A stretch of DNA of 64,000 nucleotides from NCBI GenBank assembly GCA_963809925.1, contig CAWELH010000008.1, forward strand, positions 620,001-684,000. The letters run 5' to 3'. Below, one piece after another: positions 27,274-36,231 of the stretch. Both the position numbers and the translations under genes were made by a program. The notes under the pieces were generated by a model, which searched no databases, was not told the DNA's origin, and saw nothing but the letters and a program-made list of their open reading frames with translations. Each line of letters opens with the position of its first letter. The first letter of the stretch is position 1. Source of the stretch: DASQZK01 sp963809925 (GTDB lineage: Bacteria > Bacteroidota > Bacteroidia > Bacteroidales > GCA-2748055).

Positions 27274-27609
27274 ATGGATCAATTTTATCCCCAAATCATC
27301 ACAAACCTTCCGGAAGCGGATATCCCTTTCGAAGGTGTGAGAGGATGGCTGTCACAAGGAACAGACCATCAAATCGTGTTCTTCGAGATGGAACCTATCG
27401 GTGAAGTCCCCGAACATTCTCACGGAGCACAGTGGGGCACTGTGTTCGACGGAGAAATGGAACTTACCATTGCCGGTGAAAAGAAAATCTACCATAGAGG
27501 CGATTCCTACTTTATCCCTGCGGGTGTTGTGCATAAAGCGGTTTTTACAAAAAAAACACGGTTGATGGATTTCTTTGCGGATAAGGCCAGGTATAAGGAG
27601 AAGATGTGA
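27274..27609 (+). CDS. Small cupin-domain protein
   Basis: Single-domain cupin of 111 residues. The first cupin motif is visible as PEHSHGAQWGTVFDGEMEL, with His pairs that could bind a metal. The second is shorter, around GDSYFIPAGVVHKAVF. Proteins of this size act as sugar isomerases, dioxygenase-like enzymes or ligand-binding regulators, and sequence alone does not decide. It is 90 bp after the epimerase gene, so it may belong to that operon or have its own promoter; a TCCCTTTG box lies just upstream of it. The second repeat island begins at its stop codon. Confidence 0.8.
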   Translation: MDQFYPQIITNLPEADIPFEGVRGWLSQGTDHQIVFFEMEPIGEVPEHSHGAQWGTVFDGEMELTIAGEKKIYHRGDSYFIPAGVVHKAVFTKKTRLMDFFADKARYKEKM

Positions 27610-27655
27610 TGAAGTTAGGAAGTTAGTAGGTTAGGAAGTTAGGAGGTGATGGGGG
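27604..27655. repeat. GTGATGAAG-type minisatellite
   Basis: Degenerate 9-mers (GTGATGAAG, TTAGGAAG) begin at the last codons of the cupin gene. Same tract type as at 19066 and 61107. Confidence 0.7.
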
Positions 27656-27661
27656 ATGGTT

Positions 27662-27779
27662 AGAGGTGTTTGTAGAAACGCTTCTTTCATGCCGGAGGCA
27701 TTCACCAATAATAGCCATGGTTTTGCCCATGGATTGATAGATGTTCTTTAATTCATCCCCTATTCACCAAACCGCGTCC
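27662..27779. repeat. REP-like hairpin module, copy 2
   Basis: Nearly identical to 19142-19259, with the same ATGCCGGAGGCAT palindrome (27689-27701) and CCATGG hairpin. Directly precedes tandem array C. Modules and order match the first island. Confidence 0.85.
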
Positions 27780-27922
27780 GCCGGAGCGTTAGCGAAGGTA
27801 GCTGTGTCCGCCGTTGCTCAGCGAAGGTGACTGCGTTCGCCGTAGCTTCAGCGAAGGTGACTGCGTTCGCCGTAGCTTCAGCGAAGGTGACTGTGTTCGC
27901 CGTAGCTTCAGCGAAGGTGACT
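27771..27922. repeat. Tandem array C, five units of about 30 bp
   Basis: GCGAAGG recurs at 27792, 27821, 27851, 27881 and 27911, spacing 29 then 30. Consensus TTCGCCGTAGCTTCAGCGAA. The array ends ten bases before the stop codon of the converging beta-barrel gene, so it fills the gap between two 3' ends. Confidence 0.93.
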
Positions 27923-27931
27923 CACTAAATA

Positions 27932-28582
27932 TTAAAAGAGTATCCCCAGACTGATCATGCTCACGTTGCCACGGCTGTCGAAAGAATAATCATTCCCGCC
28001 AACGGTGAGTTTATCGCCCCACTTACTCAGACTGCCTTCATAGCGGTAATCAATCGTTAAAAATTTGAAAAGATCAACACCTAAACCAACCTGGTATCCA
28101 ACGGTTGCTGATTTTGAAAACGTACTCATCTCAGGAATGATATCATTCAAACCCGATTGAGTAGAAAGGATAGCCGACGCAACAGGTCCGGCATTAATCC
28201 TTACAGGGCCCAGCTTCAGCCCGACCATGATAGGTAGGTCGATTTTATTGAATTTAACATCTCTGGTATAGGTCGTATAGGCTGAACTTTGACTTTGCAG
28301 TTCATGGATGACTACCTTACCACCTGCCGTATTAAAATAAAGTTCCGGTTGAATATAGAAACTGAAAACCATTATTCTTGACATGACGCCGACATGAAAT
28401 CCGACAAGAGCATCGCTCTCCATCAGACTATATTCCGTTCCGCCACTGGTTACATTTTGAATATCATCGAACTTAAGTTTTGAAAAATTTACTCCCCCTT
28501 TAACCCCAAATTGGATAAACTGTGCTGATGCAACGCTGACAGTCAGAATCAGAATGACAAGAATTCCTGCTGTTTTTTTCAT
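27932..28582 (-). CDS. Outer-membrane beta-barrel protein, PorT-like family
   Basis: Small exported beta-barrel protein, 216 residues, with a cleavable signal peptide (hydrophobic stretch ending near VASAQ, residues 16-20). The first strand, FGVKGGVNFSKL, is typical of the OMP_b-brl_2 family common in Bacteroidota. Alternating hydrophobic segments continue to a C-terminal strand ending in Phe (MISLGILF). The function is not known: such proteins are mostly annotated only as porin-family or PorT-like. The gene is alone, with 227 bp to the next one upstream. That gap holds an inverted repeat (28673-28718). Confidence 0.8.
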   Translation of the reverse strand: MKKTAGILVILILTVSVASAQFIQFGVKGGVNFSKLKFDDIQNVTSGGTEYSLMESDALVGFHVGVMSRIMVFSFYIQPELYFNTAGGKVVIHELQSQSSAYTTYTRDVKFNKIDLPIMVGLKLGPVRINAGPVASAILSTQSGLNDIIPEMSTFSKSATVGYQVGLGVDLFKFLTIDYRYEGSLSKWGDKLTVGGNDYSFDSRGNVSMISLGILF

Positions 28583-28672
28583 TATAGTAGAATTTGGTTT
28601 ATACTTGATATTCTAAATATATAAAGTTGTTTTTCCGCCGCTTCTGCTATGCCCTTTTCAAAGGCGAATTAA

Positions 28673-28718
28673 GCCGGGAAAAGCGTTTCGGATGAAATTT
28701 ACCGGATTTTTTCCCGGC
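28673..28718. other. Inverted repeat with 26-base loop
   Basis: GCCGGGAAAA at 28673-28682 is exactly complementary to TTTTCCCGGC at 28709-28718. It lies in the gap between the beta-barrel gene and tcdA, both on the - strand. No T tract follows on the - strand, so it is not a standard terminator. It may be an mRNA-end hairpin or a repeat remnant. Confidence 0.5.
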
Positions 28719-28809
28719 ACAGATGGTCTACTGCGAATACTGTGCCAAATAAATGCACCAAAATAGCCATGTAGCCCCAACAATCAATGTACTAAAAACA
28801 TGTCCGTTT

Positions 28810-29538
28810 TCATCCCATCCCCATCAAATCCCTGATTACCACCGAAGCTATAAACATACCGAAAACTGGTGGCATATATGAGATCGTGCCGACCACCGAT
28901 CGCTTATTTTGTTCCCCATCCACCAGCTTCACCGCATTCCTGCTTACTGTTTCAGATGAAAAAACAACCGTAAATCCTGAATGTATGCCATTACGATGTA
29001 ACATCTTTCTGATCATATGAGCCAGCCTGCAGTTATACGTCCCGGATATGTCTGAAACCTTTACAAGTGCAGGGTCGAATTTTCCTCCACTACCCATCGA
29101 GCTGACAAGCGGATAGCCCGCGGCAAGGGTTTTTGAAATCAGATTCACCTTGGGTGAAATGGTGTCGATCGCATCCACTACGTAATCGTACCGGTTTTGC
29201 AAAAGTACATCGATCCTGTCTCCTTCGATAAATTCAGTGATTTTATGCAATCGAATGGCCGGATTGATATCCTTTAACCGGGATTCGAAAAGATCTGTTT
29301 TGTAGAGACCTTCCGTGCTGGAAAGCGCAACTAGCTGGCGGTTTCTGTTACTGGGATGCACAAAATCATTGTCTACAATGGTCATCTCACCAATACCTGC
29401 CCGGCACAGCATTTCGGCTGCATATCCGCCAACGCCCCCGAGACCGGCAACAAGAACGTGTGCTGATGCAATCCGCTCCAGAAATTCCTGCCCGGTGAGC
29501 AGCTTCGTCCTGACTTGCCAATCGTGCGGATTCTCCAT
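28810..29538 (-). CDS. tcdA: tRNA threonylcarbamoyladenosine dehydratase (ThiF/E1-like)
   Basis: ATP-dependent dehydratase that cyclises the t6A base at position 37 of ANN-reading tRNAs, 242 residues. The ThiF/E1 nucleotide-binding motif GLGGVGGYAAEML lies at residues 33-45, followed by the DNDFV and NRNRQL segments typical of TcdA (formerly CsdL/YgdL). A late KRSVVGTISYMPPVFG stretch is also family-typical. Its start overlaps the stop of tatD by one base, so translation is probably coupled, and gltX is the third gene of the same set. TsaE, which acts in making t6A, is encoded 17 kb away in this window. Confidence 0.9.
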   Translation of the reverse strand: MENPHDWQVRTKLLTGQEFLERIASAHVLVAGLGGVGGYAAEMLCRAGIGEMTIVDNDFVHPSNRNRQLVALSSTEGLYKTDLFESRLKDINPAIRLHKITEFIEGDRIDVLLQNRYDYVVDAIDTISPKVNLISKTLAAGYPLVSSMGSGGKFDPALVKVSDISGTYNCRLAHMIRKMLHRNGIHSGFTVVFSSETVSRNAVKLVDGEQNKRSVVGTISYMPPVFGMFIASVVIRDLMGMG

Positions 29539-30218
29539 TATCTGCCGAATACGTTTGAAAAGTTTTGGGTCAGAAATTCTTTCAGCTCCTTCACACTATG
29601 ACCAGATATTTCTGCCATCTGATCATAGATATCCATTATTGACCTTGCATCATCGTCGGTTTCTGCGAAGATATTCGATATCGGTACCGACTGAAGAATG
29701 TCCCTGCTCTTTTGTAAGTTTCTCAGGAGCCTCTCTCCAACGGAAATATAAAAGCCCATGCTGGTCATCTCCAGAGCCATCTCTGGGCTGCTGTTAAAAC
29801 CATGGAGGATCCACGGCTGTGTGGCGCCGGTAATAGCTCTGATCCTTGATATCTCCTGAAAAGCTCTGACACAATGGATGATAAGTGGCATTCCCGCCTC
29901 TTCGGATATATTAATGTGTTCCCTGAATACATCTTCCTGCAAAGCCATAGAAGCAGAGCAAATTTTATCCAGACCGGTCTCACCGATGGCAATTACACCA
30001 TCACTCAAAGCTGCTTCGACGAGCAGGGGATGCAGTGCGTTCAAGTGTTCAAAATGACCAATGTGCCAGGGATGCAGTCCCACACTTACCGGACCGGAAA
30101 TGTTGTCCTTGACAAAATCGCTAAGATTGAGATTGTAAATCGCTGTCACACCCTCTACCCTGTTGGGATTATGGGTATGAATATCTACATATCTGGTATG
30201 GTCGGGATATGAATTCAT
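29538..30218 (-). CDS. TatD-family hydrolase
   Basis: Metal-dependent deoxyribonuclease-like hydrolase of the TatD family, 226 residues. It is a little shorter than E. coli TatD and like the short Bacteroidota form. The metal ligands are visible in DIHTH (N-terminus), GETGLDK, IIHCVRA, LHGFN and AETDDD. Family members trim DNA 3' ends or process other phosphoesters. It lies between gltX and tcdA with one to two bases of overlap or gap on either side, and all three are read in the same direction. A direct link between the functions is not evident. Confidence 0.88.
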   Translation of the reverse strand: MNSYPDHTRYVDIHTHNPNRVEGVTAIYNLNLSDFVKDNISGPVSVGLHPWHIGHFEHLNALHPLLVEAALSDGVIAIGETGLDKICSASMALQEDVFREHINISEEAGMPLIIHCVRAFQEISRIRAITGATQPWILHGFNSSPEMALEMTSMGFYISVGERLLRNLQKSRDILQSVPISNIFAETDDDARSIMDIYDQMAEISGHSVKELKEFLTQNFSNVFGR

Positions 30219-30219
30219 A

Positions 30220-31746
30220 TTATCCCAGGACCAGTATAGCCTTTTTCATTCTTGAAATGGTTTCTTCCCTGCCCAGCAATGCTGCTATTTCAAATAATGC
30301 AGGGCCTTTCGACGTACCGACAAGCGCCAATCGCCAGGCATTCATTACGGCTCCCGGGTTTAATCCCTGTGTTTCGATCCATGTTTTAACCAGGAGTTCC
30401 AGGGTTCCGGAAGTAAAGGGCTCGCATGATACCAGCACTTCTATTAGCGCAGAGACCATCGTTCCGGTGCCGGGCTTCCATCGTTTCGACACCACTTTTT
30501 CATCATAACCATCAGGTGCTGTAAAAAAGAACTCGGCATGCTCCCAGAGGTCCTTCACAAAATCTGCTCTTTCCTTCACAAGCCCGATGATCTTTTCCAC
30601 AAAATCATCACTGGCATCGACGCCTTTGTCCATGAGTATTGCCTGAAAACCAGGTAGGATTTCGTGATCCGGTAACTGCTGAAGATACTGATGATTATAC
30701 CATCTGGCCTTGCCGGGATCGAATTTCGAACCGGATTTACCGACTCTCGAAAGGTCAAAATCTCTGATCAGTTCATCCAAGGTGTAAACCTCCTGCTCTG
30801 TCCCCGGGTTCCATCCGAGAAAGGCAAGAATATTAACACAGGCTTCCGGAAAATATCCGGATTCCCGGTATCCCGGTGATACCTCACCGGTTTGCGGATC
30901 TTTCCAGTTTAAAGGGAATACGGGAAAACCTCCTTTGTCGCCATCACGCTTACTTAATTTTCCTTTTCCATCGGGCTTCAATATAAGGGGAAGGTGAGCA
31001 AAGTGGGGCATATGCTCCTCCCAGCCAAAAGCCTTGTACAACGATACATGTAACGGCAGCGAGGGCAACCATTCCTCACCCCTTATCACATGGCTGATCT
31101 TCATGAGGTAATCGTCAACCACATTGGCAAGATGGTATGTGGGCATCCCGTCCGATTTGAACAGAATCTTATCGTCCAGCGTATCAGTACCGACCTTTAC
31201 CTCACCACGAATCTCGTCCTGCATCAAAATCTCTTCGCCGGCATCAAATTTAAAGCGTATGACATATGGACTGCCTTCTTGTTTGAGCGTATGTACTTCA
31301 TCGTCGGAAAGAGTAAGGGAGTTTCTCAAACTTCCTCTTACTTTATAATCATAGGTGAAGATCTCCTTCCGTAATTCAGCATCTTTTCGAAGGCCGTCAA
31401 GCTTTTCAGCAGTATCGAAGGCGAAATAGGCAAAACCCCTTTCCACCAGCCCCTCAGCATAAGCCTTATAGATTTCACGCCGTTCGGACTGACGGTATGG
31501 CGCATAATTTCCTCCTTTCCCAACACCCTCTTCATGGCTGATCCCGCACCATTCCAACGACTCCAGAATATATTCCTCCGCCCCGGGAACGTACCTCGCT
31601 TTGTCTGTATCTTCAATCCTGAGAATGAAAACACCATGGTGCTTTTTAGCAAATAAATAATTGAACAAAGCCGTCCGCAGTCCACCAATATGCAGAGGCC
31701 CGGTTGGGCTGGGAGCAAACCTTACCCTCACTTCAGAATGTGACAT
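30220..31746 (-). CDS. gltX: Glutamyl-tRNA synthetase
   Basis: Charges tRNA with glutamate in the cytoplasm; 508 residues, normal length. The class I HIGH motif is PLHIGG near the N-terminus and the KMSKS-equivalent is KLSKRDG at mid-protein. The RFAPSPTGPLH opening is diagnostic. The start ATG at 31746 is preferred over an upstream in-frame start at 31764, because a TAnnTTTG box overlaps the longer version. It leads the gltX-tatD-tcdA set. A discriminating versus non-discriminating type cannot be told by eye. Confidence 0.96.
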   Translation of the reverse strand: MSHSEVRVRFAPSPTGPLHIGGLRTALFNYLFAKKHHGVFILRIEDTDKARYVPGAEEYILESLEWCGISHEEGVGKGGNYAPYRQSERREIYKAYAEGLVERGFAYFAFDTAEKLDGLRKDAELRKEIFTYDYKVRGSLRNSLTLSDDEVHTLKQEGSPYVIRFKFDAGEEILMQDEIRGEVKVGTDTLDDKILFKSDGMPTYHLANVVDDYLMKISHVIRGEEWLPSLPLHVSLYKAFGWEEHMPHFAHLPLILKPDGKGKLSKRDGDKGGFPVFPLNWKDPQTGEVSPGYRESGYFPEACVNILAFLGWNPGTEQEVYTLDELIRDFDLSRVGKSGSKFDPGKARWYNHQYLQQLPDHEILPGFQAILMDKGVDASDDFVEKIIGLVKERADFVKDLWEHAEFFFTAPDGYDEKVVSKRWKPGTGTMVSALIEVLVSCEPFTSGTLELLVKTWIETQGLNPGAVMNAWRLALVGTSKGPALFEIAALLGREETISRMKKAILVLG

Positions 31747-31761
31747 AATCGAAAATTTTTG

Positions 31762-31769
31762 CAAAGATA
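31762..31769 (-). promoter_or_regulatory. Candidate -7 box for gltX
   Basis: On the - strand TATCTTTG matches TAnnTTTG fully, 16 bp from the chosen start. A TTG lies only 14 bp upstream, closer than usual, so the -33 element is uncertain. Confidence 0.45.
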
Positions 31770-31951
31770 GAGAAAATCAGGGGCAAGTTCATGAAAAACG
31801 CCTGCAATGAACCTCTACCCTGCAGTGCCTGTTTTCCCGATTGCAAGGATTACTCAATTTCTTCCGTTTCCCCATGTTGTTAATCATAGTTTATCCTTAA
31901 AGTTCTTTATATTTTCGTCCCTGAAAATAAACCTGAAAATTCTTCAAATTT

Positions 31952-32911
31952 ATGGACAGAATCATGGTTATTGGTGCCGCCGGACAAATCGGTTCCGAGC
32001 TGGTGATTGAACTCAGAAAAATATATGGCAATGCCAATGTTTTTGCAACGGATATTAAGCCGGGACCATCTGATATTGTTGAAGGCGGGCCGTTTCAGGT
32101 CCTTGACGTTATGGATGATAAACAGTTGATTCATTTTATAATCCGTAATAAAATCACCCAGATCTACCACCTCGCTGCCGTACTTTCCGGAAATGCTGAA
32201 AAGCTTCCTACCCAGGCCTGGCACATCAATATGGAGAGCCTCATGAACGTCCTGGAGATTGCAAAGATGGTGGAGGATGTTAAGAAAGTCTTCTGGCCCA
32301 GTTCCATCGCCGTTTTTGGTCCTACAACACCCAGGATCCAGACACCACAACTTACCATCATGGAACCGGTTACCGTTTACGGCATCTCAAAACTGGCCGG
32401 TGAAAGGTGGTGCGATTATTATTTCAACAAATACAATGTGGATGTAAGGAGCATCCGGTATCCCGGACTGATCAGTTACAAGACTGAAGCAGGTGGTGGG
32501 ACTACCGATTATGCCGTAGAGATATACTATGATGCCATCAGGAAAGGATGTTATGAATGTTTTCTCACCGCCGAAACCGCCTTACCCATGCTTTTCATGC
32601 CCGATGCCATCCGTGCAACCATCGAGCTGATGGAAGCTGAGCAGTCAAAGGTGACCATGCATACCGGGTATAACCTGGGAGGCTTCAGCATGACACCCGA
32701 TGATGCATTCCGGGAGATCAGGAAACATATTCCGGACTTCACCATCAGCTATAAACCCGATTTCCGCCAGGATATCGCCGATACCTGGCCGAAAAACCTC
32801 GATGACAGCCTTGCCAGAAAGGAATGGGGTTTCAGCTTTGACTATGATCTCATTGCCATGACTGAAATTATGCTCCGCGAGATCAGAACGAAACTAAGTA
32901 TGAATATTTAA
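31952..32911 (+). CDS. L-threonine 3-dehydrogenase, short-chain (epimerase-like) type
   Basis: NAD-dependent oxidation of L-threonine to 2-amino-3-ketobutyrate. It is an extended short-chain dehydrogenase of 319 residues with the Rossmann motif GAAGQIG (8-14) and catalytic Y143-x3-K147 in TVYGISKLAGE. It resembles UDP-galactose epimerases, but the downstream kbl gene, 11 bp away on the same strand, and the WPSSIAVFG and TTDYAVEIYYDA segments fit the SDR-type threonine dehydrogenase. Together the two enzymes turn threonine into glycine and acetyl-CoA. The gene symbol is withheld because tdh is mostly used for the unrelated zinc enzyme. Confidence 0.86.
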   Translation: MDRIMVIGAAGQIGSELVIELRKIYGNANVFATDIKPGPSDIVEGGPFQVLDVMDDKQLIHFIIRNKITQIYHLAAVLSGNAEKLPTQAWHINMESLMNVLEIAKMVEDVKKVFWPSSIAVFGPTTPRIQTPQLTIMEPVTVYGISKLAGERWCDYYFNKYNVDVRSIRYPGLISYKTEAGGGTTDYAVEIYYDAIRKGCYECFLTAETALPMLFMPDAIRATIELMEAEQSKVTMHTGYNLGGFSMTPDDAFREIRKHIPDFTISYKPDFRQDIADTWPKNLDDSLARKEWGFSFDYDLIAMTEIMLREIRTKLSMNI

Positions 32912-32922
32912 AAAACAAGGAT

Positions 32923-34113
32923 ATGTACGGGAAAATCAAAGAACATCTGCAACATGAATTAAAGGAAATCCGTGATAACGGGCTTTATAAATCAGAACGG
33001 ATCATTGTCTCACCTCAGGACGCGGAGATAAAACTTGACAGCGGACAGGAGGTACTGAATTTCTGCGCCAATAATTATCTCGGCTTATCAAATCATCCGG
33101 AATTGATTAAGGCTGCCACAGAAGCACTGGAATCCCATGGTTACGGAATGTCATCCGTCAGATTCATCTGTGGTACCACGGATATGCACAAAACACTGGA
33201 AAAAAAGATCGCTGAATTTTTTGGTACCGAGGATACCATTTTGTATGCGGCATGCTTTGATGCCAACGGCGGCGTGTTTGAGCCCATACTTGGTCCGGAA
33301 GATGCCATCATCTCCGACGAACTGAACCATGCTTCCATCATTGATGGTGTAAGACTTTGTAAAGCAAAACGCTACCGGTATAAAACAGCTAACATGCAGG
33401 ACCTCGAGGAAAGGCTAAAGGAAGCATCCACTGATCGGTTTAAGGTTATCGTAACCGACGGGGTATTTTCTATGGACGGACATGTTTCTCCCGTCGATAA
33501 GATCGTTGAACTTGCGAAAAAGTATGATGCCATGGTTATGGTGGATGAATGCCACTCTGCCGGTGTGGTTGGAAAAACAGGGAAAGGCGTTACCGAGCAT
33601 TTCAACATCCGCGGTGAAGTGGATATTATTACCGGAACACTTGGAAAAGCGTTTGGAGGAGCCATCGGTGGATTTACCACCGGACGGAAGGAGATCATTG
33701 AAATGCTTCGTCAACGGTCGAGACCTTACCTGTTCTCAAATTCACTGCCTCCTGCGGTAGTTAATGCCGGGATACGGATGATCGATATGATGAGTGAAAC
33801 CACCGAATTGCAGGACAGGCTTCATGAAAATACCAGCTATTTCATTGGCAAAATGAAGGCAGCGGGATTCGATCTCAAGCCATCCGGTTCAGCCATTTGT
33901 GCCGTCATGCTCTATGATGCCAGGCTATCGCAGGAATTCGCGACTCGCCTTCTTGATGAAGGTATCTATGTGACCGGCTTTTACTATCCTGTGGTTCCTC
34001 AGGGTCAGGCACGAATAAGGGTTCAGCTTTCTGCCGCACACAGCCGTGAGCATCTGGATAAGGCCATTGCTGCATTTATTAAAACCGGTAAACAATTGGG
34101 CGTTGTAGCTTAA
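32923..34113 (+). CDS. kbl: Glycine C-acetyltransferase (2-amino-3-ketobutyrate CoA ligase)
   Basis: PLP-dependent alpha-oxoamine synthase that cleaves 2-amino-3-ketobutyrate with CoA to glycine and acetyl-CoA; 396 residues, as expected. Family landmarks are FCANNYLGLSNHPEL, DELNHASIIDG, VMVDECHSAG, and the PLP lysine in TGTLGKAFGGAIGG. Acetyl-CoA acyltransferases of biotin or heme synthesis share the fold, but the paired dehydrogenase gene just upstream decides the assignment. The spacing of 11 bp indicates co-transcription. Confidence 0.94.
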   Translation: MYGKIKEHLQHELKEIRDNGLYKSERIIVSPQDAEIKLDSGQEVLNFCANNYLGLSNHPELIKAATEALESHGYGMSSVRFICGTTDMHKTLEKKIAEFFGTEDTILYAACFDANGGVFEPILGPEDAIISDELNHASIIDGVRLCKAKRYRYKTANMQDLEERLKEASTDRFKVIVTDGVFSMDGHVSPVDKIVELAKKYDAMVMVDECHSAGVVGKTGKGVTEHFNIRGEVDIITGTLGKAFGGAIGGFTTGRKEIIEMLRQRSRPYLFSNSLPPAVVNAGIRMIDMMSETTELQDRLHENTSYFIGKMKAAGFDLKPSGSAICAVMLYDARLSQEFATRLLDEGIYVTGFYYPVVPQGQARIRVQLSAAHSREHLDKAIAAFIKTGKQLGVVA

Positions 34114-34218
34114 TCGTACATGCTCTGTATTTTGATCTGCTCCCTACAGTGAAATATCCAGAGCACGTTGTATTTTCCGGACCAGTTTCATATCTTGCCC
34201 CACTCCAATACCTAAGAT

Positions 34219-34596
34219 ATGAACTTCATCGGAAATATTTTATGGCTGATCCTCGGCGGATTCATCATCTCGCTTGAGTATTTTATAGCGAGTATCCTGC
34301 TAATCGTTACGATCATCGGTATACCTTTCGGAGTTCAGACACTTAAGCTGGCCAATCTCTCCCTGTGGCCTTTTGGCCGTGATGCCATGTATATCCATCA
34401 GCCGCCAGGCTGCTTTTCAACTCTTCTTAACGTTATCTGGCTGATTCTGGGTGGGTTCTGGATATCGATTACTCATCTTTGCCTGGGTATTCTTCTGACG
34501 CTTACCATCATCGGTCTGCCGTTCGGTATGCAGCACTTCAAACTGGCGGTTCTCGCCCTTATGCCATTTGGAAAAACGGTGAGCTATTACCGCTAA
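34219..34596 (+). CDS. YccF-domain inner-membrane protein
   Basis: Small membrane protein of 125 residues with two copies of the YccF (DUF307) motif. The repeats read NILWLILGGF...IIGIPFGVQTLKLA and NVIWLILGGF...IIGLPFGMQHFKLA, and each ends in PFG. Four hydrophobic segments are expected. The function of the family is unknown. No operon partner is evident: the next gene starts 126 bp downstream and encodes an exported TraB/GumN protein. Confidence 0.9.
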   Translation: MNFIGNILWLILGGFIISLEYFIASILLIVTIIGIPFGVQTLKLANLSLWPFGRDAMYIHQPPGCFSTLLNVIWLILGGFWISITHLCLGILLTLTIIGLPFGMQHFKLAVLALMPFGKTVSYYR

Positions 34597-34721
34597 GACC
34601 TTTATCTAAACGATAAGCTGATTCTAAATGACTTAAAATCAGGTAAAGACGATAAATTCTCATTAAAAACCATGACATATCTCATAAATAACTATTTTTA
34701 AGCCATATTAATGGTCGATAA

Positions 34722-35612
34722 ATGAGTATGCGGCATATTTTTCGCCTTTTTCTGTCGGGCTTTTTTGCGCTCAGTTTTGCTCTTGCACAAATCTCTGCGC
34801 AAACTTCAGGTCCCAATACAGTGTTCTGGAAAATTTCAGGTAAAGGTCTTGCATCACCTTCCTATCTGTTTGGCACTATACATATTATGCCAAAAGATCA
34901 ATTTGAATCATTCCGTGTTGTGGATGAAAAGCTGAAGGAAAGCCGCCAGATGGTGCTGGAAATGGCCATCGATGTGCCGCTGAAACAGCAGATAGAATGG
35001 GCAAGGCAGATGATGCTTCCCGAAGGCCATACCATCAGGGATTATATTTCGGAAGAAAAATTCACGGGTCTGAAAAAATATGTTCTGGACAGTCTTGGTG
35101 TAAAGGAATTGTCATTCAATACCTATATAAAACTGAAGCCTTTTGCCTTTTACAGCGCACTGATACCCTCCGTAATCGGGAAAAAGATTGAAGGCTACGA
35201 ACTTTACTTTTCAAAGATTGCGAAGAAAAAAGATATCCCGGTAAGAGAACTGGAAAGCTTTGAACTTCAGATTGGAATTTTCGATTCCATCCCCAACGCT
35301 AAACAAATGGACATGTTCTTTAATGAGGGTCAGGATCTCAGGCAGGAATTTACTAAGACGCTCGATTTGTATAAAGAACAGGACATATATAAGATGTCGG
35401 AGAGCATTTCCGAAGACAGTACATCCGCAGATTTTGAGAATCAGCTCATTAACCTCCGGAACAATGCCTGGGTACCTAAGCTGATCGCCTATATGACAGA
35501 AATGCCATCTTTTATTGCTGTCGGAGCAGGCCACCTTGCAGGTAACCACGGAATCATACTTCAATTAAGAAAAGAGGGATATAACGTTGAACCTATAATG
35601 CTGAGAGAATAA
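34722..35612 (+). CDS. TraB/GumN-family exported protein
   Basis: Protein of 296 residues with a signal peptide (hydrophobic run through about residue 22, ending ISAQ). The TraB/GumN motifs are GTIHIMP near residue 50, LEMAID, and the late AVGAGHLAGNHGIILQLRKEGY. In this family the GxxH pairs and a Glu are thought to form a metal hydrolase site similar to the Tiki proteases. The biological role in Bacteroidota is unclear. The PepSY-like gene follows four bases after the stop, suggesting shared transcription. Confidence 0.85.
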   Translation: MSMRHIFRLFLSGFFALSFALAQISAQTSGPNTVFWKISGKGLASPSYLFGTIHIMPKDQFESFRVVDEKLKESRQMVLEMAIDVPLKQQIEWARQMMLPEGHTIRDYISEEKFTGLKKYVLDSLGVKELSFNTYIKLKPFAFYSALIPSVIGKKIEGYELYFSKIAKKKDIPVRELESFELQIGIFDSIPNAKQMDMFFNEGQDLRQEFTKTLDLYKEQDIYKMSESISEDSTSADFENQLINLRNNAWVPKLIAYMTEMPSFIAVGAGHLAGNHGIILQLRKEGYNVEPIMLRE

Positions 35613-35616
35613 ATTT

Positions 35617-36231
35617 ATGAAAAAGAAAAAGACAACAATGAACCTGTACATGTACCTTGACAGGATACACATTTTTGGAGGACTTTTCTGTGCTGCCTAT
35701 CTGCTTTTAATAGGAATTACAGGCCTTTTAATGGGTCATGAACAGATCATCCCAAATCATTTCAGGTCAAGCGACCACGTATATGCCATTTCAGCGGACC
35801 GGAATCTTGAAAAGGATTCACTTATTTCCGTTGTCAGGGAGCAACTTGGTTATATCGGCTATGAGCCTTACTGGCTGCAAAAGGAAGACTCCGTCAGAAA
35901 TTTTCATTTCCAGATTGCTAATCCGGCAGCAATTTATGACATCGATGTTAATCCCAGAAGAGATACTGCACGGGTAATAGAGAGACGCAAGGGCATCATC
36001 AATATTATGATCGGTCTTCATGGTTCATCCGGCAGCGAATTACCTGTATGGATAATTACACTCTGGAGGATTTATGCCCAGATTGCAGCAGCAGTTGCCA
36101 TTGTAGTACTTCTCATAAGTATTTACTTCTGGTTTAAAAAGGCAATTAAAAAACGGAGCCAGTGGATCCTGGTCGCCGGTACTTCTATTTTTTCACTTTT
36201 ATATATACTTTTCATATGGCTAATTGGATAA
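35617..36231 (+). CDS. PepSY-associated membrane protein, first of pair
   Basis: Inner-membrane protein of 204 residues: an N-terminal membrane segment (IHIFGGLFCAAYLLLIGITG), a periplasmic stretch of about 100 residues, then two closely spaced segments near the C-terminus. The pattern of an N-terminal helix with LDRIH and a G-rich turn fits PepSY-associated TM proteins, often found with iron-uptake or flavin-reductase genes. Here it is split from a second, similar protein whose gene overlaps its 3' end by 16 bp. Together they may equal one longer PepSY_TM protein. Function is not known. Confidence 0.65.
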   Translation: MKKKKTTMNLYMYLDRIHIFGGLFCAAYLLLIGITGLLMGHEQIIPNHFRSSDHVYAISADRNLEKDSLISVVREQLGYIGYEPYWLQKEDSVRNFHFQIANPAAIYDIDVNPRRDTARVIERRKGIINIMIGLHGSSGSELPVWIITLWRIYAQIAAAVAIVVLLISIYFWFKKAIKKRSQWILVAGTSIFSLLYILFIWLIG

